From: Dokdonella_A sp049583635
GTDB lineage: Bacteria > Pseudomonadota > Gammaproteobacteria > Xanthomonadales > Rhodanobacteraceae
Direction of reading: 5' to 3'
Assembly: GCA_049583635.1 (NCBI GenBank)
Contig: JBAUWF010000093.1
Coordinates: 55,687 to 119,686 of the forward strand
Length of the DNA stretch: 64,000 nucleotides
Part shown: positions 47,395 through 56,762 of the stretch, piece by piece
How positions within the stretch are numbered: position 1 is the first letter of the stretch
Layout of the letters: every line of letters starts with the position of its first letter
Position numbers and translations under genes: made by a program
Notes under the pieces: model-generated
Seen by the model: the letters and a program-made list of their open reading frames with translations, nothing else
Database searches by the model: none
What the model was told of the DNA's origin: nothing

Positions 47395-48371
47395 TCACGG
47401 ATCGAACCCGTCGGCGAAGATCACCGGGTCGTAGGTGAGGCTGCCGGACAGACCGACCAGCGCTGAAATCGGTGCGACCAGATAGCGTGTAGTCGGATCG
47501 TCGAGACGGCCGGTCTCCGAAAAATCGATCAGGACCAGCGAGGCGTTGCCGCCCGCGTGTGTGCCGAGCAGATGACCCGTCCCGTCCGACACCAGCGCCA
47601 GATAGTTCGCGCCTGCGGCCGAGTCGTCGCGACTGGCTAGCAAGACCCCTGGGTTGGCCGGATCGATCTGGTGTGCTACACCGAACGCGGCAAAGACGAG
47701 CGTTGCGCTGAAGGGGTCGTAGTTGATTCCGGTCGCTTCGGTCCCCGTGTACAGGCGGGTGGTGTGGAAGCTGGTCAGGTCGATGCGGCCGACTTACCGT
47801 CTGCAACGTCGCCGCCAGTGGTGTAGAACGCACCGTGCGTCGGCGTGAATGCAACGATCGTTGCCATTTGGTCGTCGCCCCCAATGGCGTGCGCGGTGCC
47901 GTTGCCGAATGGGTCGAGCGGAACCGATGCGAGTGCGGTCTCGTACCAGCCAGCCCAGGCGGTAACACCATCCGGATCGAGCGTTGCGAGATTGGCGTTG
48001 TTGCCGGGGCTCGCTGTGATCACCGGTCCGGTCGGCAACTTGACCTTGGCGATGTTGCCTTGACCAACGACTAACAGATAACGGTTTGGCAGGATCTTGT
48101 AGTCGGCTGGCCCGGGCGTATAAGCCACCAGCACAGGTGCCCCGACGGTAAACCTGTCGGCCCCATCGTAGTCGTATTCGACCTTGTAGACGCGGTGCTG
48201 GCCGAACGCGATACCGACATAGACGCTGCCGTGCGCCGGTGTCGTTGCCTGCGCGATGGTGAACCCTCCCGCGACGAGCGCGATTGCGCACCATGCCGAG
48301 ATGTGGAATGCGACGTTGCGGCACCGTTCGGCGGGCATGGTCACTGCAAGCATCACGCTACCAATCTGCAT
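47395..48371 (-). pseudogene. Frameshifted exported protein with GFD C-terminal tail
   Basis: Two frames join to one protein of about 325 aa. The first (48371 to 47775) has a signal peptide (CAIALVAGGFTIAQA) and beta-rich repeats such as HGSVYVGIAFGQHRVYKVEYDYDG; it ends near GGDVADGK. The other frame resumes at about 47795 (VGRIDLTSFHTTRLYTG) and runs without a stop to VIFADGFDP at 47395. A one- or two-base indel at about 47790-47800 separates them. Probably a beta-propeller-like extracellular protein; function unknown. Either a recent pseudogene or a sequence error. Confidence 0.75.
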
Positions 48372-48429
48372 CGCGGTTCTCCCCAGTCATCAGTGTTGTG
48401 GGTGTGGCCAGTGCGGTGCTGGAGTCCGG

Positions 48430-49632
48430 TCAGTGCGCAACCGGCTGTGCCGGGGCGGACTGGCGTTTGGGCTGATCGGTCCATCCTGGCCGCTGGTCCC
48501 AGCCAAGTTGGTGCGCGGTCTCGACATTTACCGTGTGATCGGGATTGAGCGTGCCGTTTGCGACCAGGCGGCGCACGCCTTCGGGCGGCAACGCGCGCAC
48601 GAAGTCCGGCTCACCCGGAGCGTCGGGTACAAAATCAAAGTTCGGCGCGACGGGCTGTTGATCCTTGAAGGCTTTGCGCACACCGATTACTTCGTAGTCG
48701 AAATCGATGTCGGCCGATCCTTGAAATTCGAGACGTTCCAGAGATCTGGAGACGCACGCGATGATCGCCAATTGACCGCTCGGAGTGGCGATGACGCGCA
48801 ATCGCTCGCCATCGGTGACCATGCGGAAATCTTCGGGCACCTCTATGGTTGCGCGACCGGCACTGATGTGTCCGCTGCCACTGAAGAACGTGTTTGCTTC
48901 GCGCCCTTCGATCGCGACATAACGGATCTCCTTGGATGCATCAGTCGGATGCGGTTCGACGAAGTACTTGTTGCCGGTACCACCAAAATTTCCGTACGAG
49001 AACACACCGTAAACGCCTCCGATAACGGAAGACCCTTGGCCGACGACGCCAGAACCGAAGTTACTCAGGCCGAACACACCTGTTCCGGTTTGACTTTTGC
49101 CGAATACACCGAAGCCGGATCCGGCCGACAGCCCGTAGATGGCGTCAGAACTATCGGATGCACCAAAAATTGCGAGTTGGTTCGCTGAATACGCCTGCAC
49201 CGCCTCCGGACCCGATGAGGTTGTCGCGTAGAGACCAACACCATGATTTGACGTTGCGGAAACGGCATAGCCCGTTTGCGAGAATCCTGCGAGACCGGGG
49301 CCGCTGGCGTCATTGGCGCCGGTTATTGTGGGGGCCGAGCCAGAGGTATTGGCATAAATGGATTCGCCGCTTCCGCCATTGGTGACACTCAAGGCCGGAA
49401 TGCTGGATGTAGTCTCTCCGTTGTAGGGCAGCGTGACGAAGCCGGGTGGCCCTTGTGCGCCTGTTGGCCCCTGGGGGCCCTTGCGCGAAGCGCTCGCGTT
49501 GAGCAGTCCGCCACACCCTTCGGACGACCCGCGTGTACTCGAACTAAAGGTCGCGTTGGTGAATGCGCTGGAAGCGCAGCACAAGGCCGATGATGCGCGT
49601 TCCCTGCGTGCCGAGATCGAACCGCTGCTCAA
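48430..49632 (-). CDS. Collagen-like/GVYG-repeat protein with replaced 5' end
   Basis: 400-residue open frame. From residue 51 it shows a short collagen-like stretch (GPQGPTGAQGPPG), then GVYG/GVFG-type repeats (about 95-225: GFGVFGKSQTGTGVFGLS) and a C-terminal domain (YFVEPHPTDASKEIRYVAIEGREANTFFSG), as in surface proteins of many bacteria. Residues 1-50 are antisense to the tail of another gene (49481-49690) and carry no signal peptide, so the true N-terminus is lost and the gene is probably non-functional. Confidence 0.7.
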   Translation of the reverse strand: MSSGSISARRERASSALCCASSAFTNATFSSSTRGSSEGCGGLLNASASRKGPQGPTGAQGPPGFVTLPYNGETTSSIPALSVTNGGSGESIYANTSGSAPTITGANDASGPGLAGFSQTGYAVSATSNHGVGLYATTSSGPEAVQAYSANQLAIFGASDSSDAIYGLSAGSGFGVFGKSQTGTGVFGLSNFGSGVVGQGSSVIGGVYGVFSYGNFGGTGNKYFVEPHPTDASKEIRYVAIEGREANTFFSGSGHISAGRATIEVPEDFRMVTDGERLRVIATPSGQLAIIACVSRSLERLEFQGSADIDFDYEVIGVRKAFKDQQPVAPNFDFVPDAPGEPDFVRALPPEGVRRLVANGTLNPDHTVNVETAHQLGWDQRPGWTDQPKRQSAPAQPVAH

Positions 49633-49690
49633 CGCCTCGAAATCCCCTTACACGCGAGACCTGCGCGAGCGGCTCGCGATGCGCTATTGA
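49481..49690 (+). pseudogene. 3' remnant of a TPR/serine-threonine kinase-type gene
   Basis: About 69 codons without a start. The frame reads DDPRVLELKVALVNALEAQHK, ADDARSLRAEIEPLLNASKSPYTRDLRERLAMRY (as landmarks split here), like the C-terminal end of the large protein kinases with TPR tails frequent in this order. It begins abruptly at about 49481, exactly where the opposite collagen-like frame ends its homologous part. Confidence 0.6.
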
Positions 49691-49793
49691 AGCGGCCGTG
49701 GATACCGATATGTATCGAGATCTTTGACAAGTCCAGAACAGGGTCGTAGTGAAATCGGAACGCGAAACGCGCTTCTACTTCGCGTCTGCGGCG

Positions 49794-51650
49794 CTACGAT
49801 CTGGGCGAATGGACTTGTGGGTTGAAATCAGACTTGCCGTCACGCGCCACATCGAAGGCGATGGTCAGACGGCGCTGATGCCCCGAGAACGGAATGGTGC
49901 CGTGCCACATGCAGGAAGGGAACAGCACGAGCAGGCCGGGCTCGGGTTTGACGAAATGTTCGGGCGGCAGCGGCGGATCGGTGCGCAGGGGCGGTTCGCC
50001 GAACTTGATCCAGCCTTGCCGGTCGCCGTCTTGCACGGCATCCGGCACATCGATATAGCAGGCCGACGAAAGCCATCCCTTCGGATGCATGTGGTTGGCG
50101 TGATAGCCGTCCGGATTGAGCTGCACCGACCACATGCCTGCAATGCGCCAGGCGGTGGCACGGGACTCCCCGATCGCCTCGACATGACGGCAAACCGGGC
50201 CTTCGATGGCCTCGCGAAACGCTCGGATCGCCGGATCGTCCGACAACGTCAGGTCGCGCGCGGTCTGGGTACCGTGCCGCAACGACTGGCCGATCGGGTG
50301 CGTCTTCAGAGAGTGCAGGCGTCGCAGGCTCGCTGCCAGATCCACAAGATAGGCGGGCAGGTCGGGCCAACCGCGCGGCGTGTCGATGGTCCAGCCGCGC
50401 ACCAGACGCTTGTAATCGTAGAGATGATGGTAGCGCGGGTCGTCCAGCAGGCGCCATGTGGTGGCCTGGACAGCAAGCATGTGCTGATCGTCCGGACAGC
50501 GCGCCAGGAATTCGCCGGCAAGTCGGGCGGCCTCATCGATTTGCCCGGCGCTGACGAGTACTTCGGCCAACGTTCCGGTCGCAGCGCGATCATTTGGCAT
50601 CAATGCGGCGGCGCGGCGGGCATGTTCAAGCGCTCGTGGCGGATCGAACCGCATTGCCGCCTCGCTGGCGCCGCGATGCAGCGCGGCAGTGTCGGCGCCG
50701 GACGCAAGCGCTTCGGAAAGGATCGCGTAGGCACCTTCGGCGTCGTCGGCATATTCGTGGAGCCTGGCTTTGAGGATCCGCAACGCGTGCAGATCCGGGT
50801 GCCCGCGCAGAACGGTATCGATCGGCGCGGTGGCCGCCGCGAGGTTCTCGCTGCGCATCCACAACAGGTTGGCCAATTCGCAATGGGCTTCCACGTAGGT
50901 CGGCCAGCGATCCACCGCGTGACGCAATGCCGCCTCCGCATCGTCAAATCGATCCTGACCCACCAGTGAGTGCGCCAGCACCAGCCAGGTCTTGGACGTA
51001 TCGAATCCCTTCGCGAGCGCGCGTCGTGCGGCGGACTCGGCGTGCACGACGTCGCCGCTGTCGGAGAGCGCGGCCGCAAGGTCGAGTTCGGCGCGACCGC
51101 TGGTTGGCGCGCGCTCCAGCACATGCCGATAGGTCGCCACTGCCTCGTCGCGGCGCCCAAGCGCCATCAATGCGCGTGCGTGCTCGGACAACAACTCCGG
51201 CGGTGCCGAAGCCCTGGCTGCCAATGGCGTGGTCACTTCAAGGGCCGCGACGGCGCGATCGGTATCGTTCAGCAACCCGGCAAGACTGATTGCCGCGCGC
51301 GGATAGTTCCGGCTCGCCGCAAAGCCCGCGCGCAGGTGCCGCTCACCCTCATCGATGCGGCCTGTCTCCACGAGAATCTCGCCGAGTGCGACCTGCGTCG
51401 GCGCCCAGTTCGGATCTAGCCCGAGCGCGCGTCGCAATGCGTGCTCGGCGCCCGCGAGATCCCCCAGCGCATGCAGCGAACCGGCGAGCAGCCGATGCGC
51501 CTCTTTCAGGCCCGGCTCGGCGTTCACGAGCGATTGAAGGATATTGCGCGCGCGCGCCATTTCGCCCGCTTGCAACAATGCAGATGCCTGCTGCAGCGAT
51601 TGCGGCGATTGCTGATTCGGAATGCGCAAGCGATCTTCTGGCTTTGCCAT
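49794..51650 (-). CDS. TPR-repeat 2-oxoglutarate/Fe(II) oxygenase
   Basis: 618 aa. About ten TPR-like helical pairs fill residues 15-400 (for example AHRLLAGSLHALGDLAGAEHALRRALGLDP). The C-terminal 200 residues match the putative 2OG-Fe(II) oxygenase family: NPDGYHANHMHPKGWLSSACYIDVP and LLVLFPSCMWHGTIPFSG supply the two histidines, with RLTIAFDV for 2-oxoglutarate. Probable protein or peptide hydroxylase. ATG 51650 is 35 nt from the divergent GTG at 51686. Confidence 0.87.
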   Translation of the reverse strand: MAKPEDRLRIPNQQSPQSLQQASALLQAGEMARARNILQSLVNAEPGLKEAHRLLAGSLHALGDLAGAEHALRRALGLDPNWAPTQVALGEILVETGRIDEGERHLRAGFAASRNYPRAAISLAGLLNDTDRAVAALEVTTPLAARASAPPELLSEHARALMALGRRDEAVATYRHVLERAPTSGRAELDLAAALSDSGDVVHAESAARRALAKGFDTSKTWLVLAHSLVGQDRFDDAEAALRHAVDRWPTYVEAHCELANLLWMRSENLAAATAPIDTVLRGHPDLHALRILKARLHEYADDAEGAYAILSEALASGADTAALHRGASEAAMRFDPPRALEHARRAAALMPNDRAATGTLAEVLVSAGQIDEAARLAGEFLARCPDDQHMLAVQATTWRLLDDPRYHHLYDYKRLVRGWTIDTPRGWPDLPAYLVDLAASLRRLHSLKTHPIGQSLRHGTQTARDLTLSDDPAIRAFREAIEGPVCRHVEAIGESRATAWRIAGMWSVQLNPDGYHANHMHPKGWLSSACYIDVPDAVQDGDRQGWIKFGEPPLRTDPPLPPEHFVKPEPGLLVLFPSCMWHGTIPFSGHQRRLTIAFDVARDGKSDFNPQVHSPRS

Positions 51651-51685
51651 CGCCACAAACGCGGCGATTCGGGCATTATGGCAGT

Positions 51686-53245
51686 GTGAGCAAAGCCGAC
51701 AACCGCCCGCGCCTGCTCGTCCGTCAGACGCGCGGCGATGATATTCCCGACATAGTGGCGTTGACTGCACGCATCTATACCCCCGAGTGGGGTCATTCCG
51801 AAGAGATGCTGCGCGGTCAACTCGCCAAGTTTCCCGAAGGGCAGTTCGTCGCCGAGTACGACGGTCGTATCGTCGGCTACTGCGCGACGTTCCGCATTGA
51901 CGAAGCGGCCGCGTTGGCTCCGCACACCTGGAGCGAAATAACCGGTGGTGGCTTCGCCGCCCGCCATGATCCCGACGGCGACTGGCTTTACGGCATGGAC
52001 ATCGGTGTCGATCCGGATTTTCGCGGCATGCGCCTTGGCCGGCGCCTGTACGATGCGCGCAGGCGTCTGTGCCAACGTCTTGGACTGCGCGGCATTGCAT
52101 TCGGCGGACGCATGCCGGGCCTCGAAAAACGCATTCCCCGCTATGGCTCGGCCGAAGCGTATATGCAGGCGGTCGCAAGCGGCCAGCAGCGCGACGCGAC
52201 GCTGAGTTTCCAATTGCGCAACGGCTTCGAGCCGATCGGCCTGCTGCCGCGATATTTCCCCGGCGATCGTGCCTCCCTCGGTTACGCCGCGCACCTGGTC
52301 TGGCGCAATCCGAATCGGCTTGAACAACCCAAGTCACTGGTCGCGCCGGGTGGCAGCCGGCGCCTTCCATCGACCGTGCGGGTCGTTACCGTGCAATACC
52401 AGCAACGGCGTATTTCGGATTTTTCCCAGTTTGCGACACAGGTCGAATATTTCGTGGACGTCGCGGCCGGCTATGAGGGCGACTTCGTCGTATTTCCGGA
52501 GCTGCTGACTCTGCAACTGTTGTCAATCGAAAACGCGCCGCTGTCGCCGGCCGAATCGATTCTTCGTCTGACCGAATACACCGATCAGGTCAAGGAGCTG
52601 TTCAGTCGTCTCGCCGTCGCCTACAACATCAATATCATCGGTGGCTCACATCCGACGCGACACGACGACGGCGATGTCTACAACATCTGTTATGGATGCC
52701 TGCGCGATGGCTCTCTGCACGAGCGCGAAAAAATCCATCCGACACCGAACGAACGCGCCTGGTGGGGAATCAAGGGTGGCTCCAGCGCACGCACGATCGA
52801 TACCGATTGCGGACCGATCGGAGTGATGATCTGCTACGACGCCGAGTTTCCCGAAATGGCGCGTCATCTGGTCGATCAGGGCGCGCTGCTGTTGTTCGTT
52901 CCGTTTTGCACCGACGAGCGTCAGAGCTATCTGCGCGTGCGCTACTGTTGCCAGGCGCGCGCGGTCGAGAATCAGTGCTATGTGGTCCTGTCGGGCAATG
53001 TCGGCAACCTGCCTGGTGTCAACAACTTCGATATCCAGTATGCACAGAGCTGCATCCTGACGCCGTGCGATTTTCCGTTCGCACGCGACGGCGTAGCGGC
53101 CGATTCGACACCGAATACGGAAATGGTGCTGTTCACCGACCTGCGCCTTGAGGACCTCGCGCGCGCGCGCCATGCCGGCACCGTGCGGAATCTGAAGGAT
53201 CGCCGCCACGACCTGTACCGCACGCAGTGGCACCCCCGCTCATGA
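51686..53245 (+). CDS. GNAT acetyltransferase / carbon-nitrogen hydrolase fusion
   Basis: 519 aa. N-terminal GNAT domain (about 8-190), acetyl-CoA motif DPDFRGMRLGRRLYDARR near 110. C-terminal nitrilase-superfamily domain (about 225-510) with the Glu-Lys-Cys triad: VFPELL (E about 273), REKIHPTPNE (K about 350) and VMICYDAEFPE (C about 385). Such fusions are known but their substrate is not. Start GTG 51686; no strong ribosome site. Confidence 0.9.
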   Translation: MSKADNRPRLLVRQTRGDDIPDIVALTARIYTPEWGHSEEMLRGQLAKFPEGQFVAEYDGRIVGYCATFRIDEAAALAPHTWSEITGGGFAARHDPDGDWLYGMDIGVDPDFRGMRLGRRLYDARRRLCQRLGLRGIAFGGRMPGLEKRIPRYGSAEAYMQAVASGQQRDATLSFQLRNGFEPIGLLPRYFPGDRASLGYAAHLVWRNPNRLEQPKSLVAPGGSRRLPSTVRVVTVQYQQRRISDFSQFATQVEYFVDVAAGYEGDFVVFPELLTLQLLSIENAPLSPAESILRLTEYTDQVKELFSRLAVAYNINIIGGSHPTRHDDGDVYNICYGCLRDGSLHEREKIHPTPNERAWWGIKGGSSARTIDTDCGPIGVMICYDAEFPEMARHLVDQGALLLFVPFCTDERQSYLRVRYCCQARAVENQCYVVLSGNVGNLPGVNNFDIQYAQSCILTPCDFPFARDGVAADSTPNTEMVLFTDLRLEDLARARHAGTVRNLKDRRHDLYRTQWHPRS

Positions 53246-53250
53246 CCTTG

Positions 53251-53335
53251 GGAAGGTCGGCGCAAGTCCGACTGGTGAATTCTTCACAATGCCAACGTGC
53301 TTCCACAAACGCATCAGGTCTTCGTGCGGAAGGAC
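53251..53335 (+). repeat. Dispersed structured element, copy C
   Basis: Starts six bases after the fusion gene stop. Hairpin GGTCGG/CCGACT (53255-53273), GAATTCTTCACAATGCC (53277-53293) that can itself fold as GTGAA/TTCAC, nine bases, CCACAA (53303-53308), three bases, CATCAGGTCTT, and hairpin CTTC/GAAG (53320-53332). Same strand as the downstream DUF1800 operon, which starts 195 nt later. Confidence 0.75.
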
Positions 53336-53530
53336 GCGATCGCAATTCGATGCAAGGGGTCAGAACGGCAAGCCACCTGCCAGGACTCATGCGCGGTTTG
53401 CTTGGAGCTGTGTGAAATTGTGGTCTGCGTCATATCTGAAGCCAGGGGTTCGCGCTAAAGTCCGCTGCGTTCTGGGGGCTTTCGGAAGCATGTATTGAGC
53501 GCTCCGGCCGGGATTTGACGAGGGCTGGTC

Positions 53531-55360
53531 ATGAACTTTGCAGAACGGTGGCGTGAAGCCGCCTCTGTGGTCTTTACCGGGTTGGTCGCGTTGCTGATGC
53601 TGCAACCACCGTCGGCACTGGCGCTGAGCCATTGGCCCGACGCGGGCTTCCATGACAGCTTCGAGGGTGCGGCTGCGGGTCCGTCGAACGATGCAGATGC
53701 CTCGCGTTTTCTAGCGCAGGCGACATTCGGACCTACCGGGGAGGACATCGCGCATCTGCGTCTGGTCGGCTACGAAGGCTGGCTGAACGAGCAGTTCGCG
53801 GCGCCGGTGTCCACCGAAGCGCCGTATATCGACTGGGTCGAAGCCGGCGGGCAGGACTACATCAGCGATGACGCGCGCCTGGAGATCTGGAATATCAATT
53901 CGGCCGGCACGCCGGATCCGAGCCGCGGCGGCGCCCTGCCCGTCGATCAGCTGCGTCAGCGTGTCGCTTTCGCGCTGAGCGAAATCTTCGTCGTATCCAA
54001 CAGCAATGGCACCCTCGCCTACCAGCCGTGGGCGCTCGCGAGCTTCTACGATCTGCTCGCGACCGACGCGTTCGTGAACTACCGCAGCTTGCTCGAGGAC
54101 GTGACCAAGCATCCGGCGATGGGGATTTATCTGAGCATGATCCAGAACCGCAAGGCCGATCCCGAACACAACATCCACCCGGACGAAAATTACGCGCGGG
54201 AAGTCAATCAGCTGTTCTCGATCGGACTGGTCCAGCTCAATCCCGACGGCACCCCGCAACTCGCCGGCGGGCAGCCGATCGCGACCTACGATCAAACCAC
54301 GGTGCGCGGTTTTGCGGCTGTGTTCACCGGTTGGGACTGGAACAACATCAACTGCAACGAAACCGGCAGCTGCTGCAACGCCGACACCTATTTTTATTGC
54401 GGCCCGGGCAGCAGCGACGATCTGGCATGGCGCTATCCGATGCAGCCGATCGAGGAATATCACGACAACACGTCCGACAAGCCGTTGCTCGACTATCAAG
54501 GCGTCGCACTGCCGGGCGGCGTGCTGGTGCACGGTGGCGATGCCCAGGATGAGCTGACCGCTGCGCTCGACAACATCTTCAATCATCCGAATGTCGGACC
54601 GTTCATCGCGACGCGCCTGATCCAGCGCCTGGTCACGAGCAATCCGACACCCGCCTATGTGCAACGCGTCGCCGAAGCATTCAATGACGACGGCAGCGCG
54701 CAGCACGTGCGGGGAAACATGCGCGCCGTCATTCGCGCGATCCTGCTCGATCCCGAAGCGCGCTACGGGCAATGGCAGCATCCCGATACGTTCGGGAAAC
54801 TGCGCGAACCGATGCTCAAGACCGTGCAGATGTGGCGCGCGCTGGCCGCACGGTCGGCCAATGGGCGCATCGGCAATCTGTCGACCTACCCGTCGATCGA
54901 AAATCTGTACGGCGAGGCGCCATTGCGTTCGCCGACCGTGTTCAACTTCTTCAAACCGGATTTCGCGCAACCAGGCGAAATCATGGATCGCGGCCTGGTC
55001 AGCCCTGAATTCCAGATCCTCGGTGACACGATGGTCGTCGCGACGCCCAACAATCTTTTCTACCAGATGTTCTGCTACTACGTCGGCAGCGAGCGCTGCT
55101 ACGACAGCGACGATGAGGACACGCTGCAAATGGATTACGGCGCCGACGCCGCACTCGCGGCGGACGATCCGGCGGCGCTGGTCGATGAATACAGCACGCT
55201 GCTGATGGCGGGCCAGATGTCGCCGTTCATGCGTGACGTGCTGATTGCGCGCTTGAATGCGCTAAACGCCGATGACTACGGCGCTGCAGTCGGTCGCGTG
55301 CGCGTCCAGCACGCGCTGTATCTGATCATGAACTCCCCCGAATACTCGATCCAGAAATGA
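53531..55360 (+). CDS. DUF1800 family exported protein
   Basis: 609 aa. A signal peptide (about 1-32) precedes HDSFEG and the DUF1800 core: SRFLAQATFGPTGEDIAHLR near 58, LRQRVAFALSEIFVVS, YREVNQLFSIGLVQLNPDG-like segment, FIATRLIQRLVTSNP and the end MNSPEYSIQK. Six cysteines around 270-290 and 515-525 suggest disulfides. Function unknown; the family nearly always pairs with DUF1501, which follows 10 nt later. Confidence 0.9.
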   Translation: MNFAERWREAASVVFTGLVALLMLQPPSALALSHWPDAGFHDSFEGAAAGPSNDADASRFLAQATFGPTGEDIAHLRLVGYEGWLNEQFAAPVSTEAPYIDWVEAGGQDYISDDARLEIWNINSAGTPDPSRGGALPVDQLRQRVAFALSEIFVVSNSNGTLAYQPWALASFYDLLATDAFVNYRSLLEDVTKHPAMGIYLSMIQNRKADPEHNIHPDENYAREVNQLFSIGLVQLNPDGTPQLAGGQPIATYDQTTVRGFAAVFTGWDWNNINCNETGSCCNADTYFYCGPGSSDDLAWRYPMQPIEEYHDNTSDKPLLDYQGVALPGGVLVHGGDAQDELTAALDNIFNHPNVGPFIATRLIQRLVTSNPTPAYVQRVAEAFNDDGSAQHVRGNMRAVIRAILLDPEARYGQWQHPDTFGKLREPMLKTVQMWRALAARSANGRIGNLSTYPSIENLYGEAPLRSPTVFNFFKPDFAQPGEIMDRGLVSPEFQILGDTMVVATPNNLFYQMFCYYVGSERCYDSDDEDTLQMDYGADAALAADDPAALVDEYSTLLMAGQMSPFMRDVLIARLNALNADDYGAAVGRVRVQHALYLIMNSPEYSIQK

Positions 55361-55370
55361 GGTCGCGACC

Positions 55371-56762
55371 ATGCATGTGAATCGTCGCCAATTCCTGCGC
55401 CGGAGCATCTGTGCCGCCCTCGGTGGCGCCGCGCTCCATTCCGCGCTCGGCAACCTGCACCTGATCGCTGCCGCGACAGCTGCGAGGCCGTACACGTTCA
55501 CCGATTACCGCGCGCTGGTGTGCGTGTTTCTGTATGGTGGCAACGACAGTTTCAACACGATCGTTCCAATCAGCGGTCAGGCGCAAGCGGACTACCTTGC
55601 CGCTCGCGGCGCGCTGGCTCTGACCGGCGCATTGCCACCACTCAACCCGGTGTCCGGTGGCGGACCGACCAACTACGGGCTGCATCCGGCGATGCCCGAA
55701 CTCGCGGGCCTGTTCAATGCCGGGCGCGCGGCAATCGTCTCGAACGTCGGCAGCCTGCTCTATCCGATCACCCAGGCCGAGTACCAGAACGGTACGGTAC
55801 CGACGCCGCCGCAGCTCTACTCGCACGACGATCAGACCACCCAATGGCAAACCTCGCGACCGGACGACGCCAATGCCAACGGCTGGGGTGGGCGCATCGC
55901 GGATCTGCTGTACGCAACGAACCCGGGCCAGATTCCGATGAGTATCACGCTCAGTGGCAACAACCGTTTCCAGCGCGGCGCGATCATCAATCCGTACGCG
56001 ATGGATCCCGACGGCGTCACCCGTCTGGACTACTCCGACGATGGTCCCGAGTCGTGGATCCTCCAAGGCGACAACAGCGCCGGCGCAGCGGCCTACAACG
56101 CGCTGATCGCGCCCGGCACGCAGGCGCACGTGCTCGAACGCGCCTATGCCGATGCCGCGACGCGGTCGATCACCAATTACCGAATCATCGACGATGCGTT
56201 GGGCGATCCGCCGGTGTGGACGACGCCGTTCCCGGACACCAATGTTGGCAACCAGTTGCAGATGGTGGCGCGCCTGATCGGCGTGCGTGGCGCGCTCGGC
56301 ATGAATCGCCAGGTTTTTTTCGTGTCTACCGGCAACTACGATACCCATACGGAACAGCTTGCCGACCAGAACGACAATCTCGGCGAACTGTCGCAGGCGC
56401 TGAATGCGTTTTACGATGCCAGCGTGCAGCTCGGCGTTGCCGAAGGCGTAACCGCGTTCACCGCATCGGATTTCGGGCGTTCGCTCGCGGTCAACAGCGA
56501 TGGCACCGACCACGGCTGGGGCGGTCATCACTTCGTCGTCGGCGGTGCCGTGAACGGACAGCGCTACTACGGCACGATGCCGTCGCTGGCGCCCGACGGC
56601 AATCCGGACGACACCGGCTACGGCCAGATCATCCCGACTCTTGCGGTCGATCAGTATGCGGCGACGCTGGCGCGCTGGTTCGGTGTTGATGCGGGCGGCA
56701 TCGACGACATCTATCCGAATCTTGGCCGTTTCAGCACGCCTGATCTGGGCTTCATGGGCTAA
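55371..56762 (+). CDS. DUF1501 family Tat-exported protein
   Basis: 463 aa. Twin-arginine signal NRRQFLRRSICAALGG at the N-terminus. Core alkaline-phosphatase-like elements: LVCVFLYGGNDSFNTIVP (about 46-63), YDTHTEQLADQND, TASDFGRSLAVNSDGTDHGWGGHHFVVGG near 365-395. Family function is unknown (sulfatase-like fold). The stop overlaps the next ATG (TAATG). Confidence 0.9.
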   Translation: MHVNRRQFLRRSICAALGGAALHSALGNLHLIAAATAARPYTFTDYRALVCVFLYGGNDSFNTIVPISGQAQADYLAARGALALTGALPPLNPVSGGGPTNYGLHPAMPELAGLFNAGRAAIVSNVGSLLYPITQAEYQNGTVPTPPQLYSHDDQTTQWQTSRPDDANANGWGGRIADLLYATNPGQIPMSITLSGNNRFQRGAIINPYAMDPDGVTRLDYSDDGPESWILQGDNSAGAAAYNALIAPGTQAHVLERAYADAATRSITNYRIIDDALGDPPVWTTPFPDTNVGNQLQMVARLIGVRGALGMNRQVFFVSTGNYDTHTEQLADQNDNLGELSQALNAFYDASVQLGVAEGVTAFTASDFGRSLAVNSDGTDHGWGGHHFVVGGAVNGQRYYGTMPSLAPDGNPDDTGYGQIIPTLAVDQYAATLARWFGVDAGGIDDIYPNLGRFSTPDLGFMG

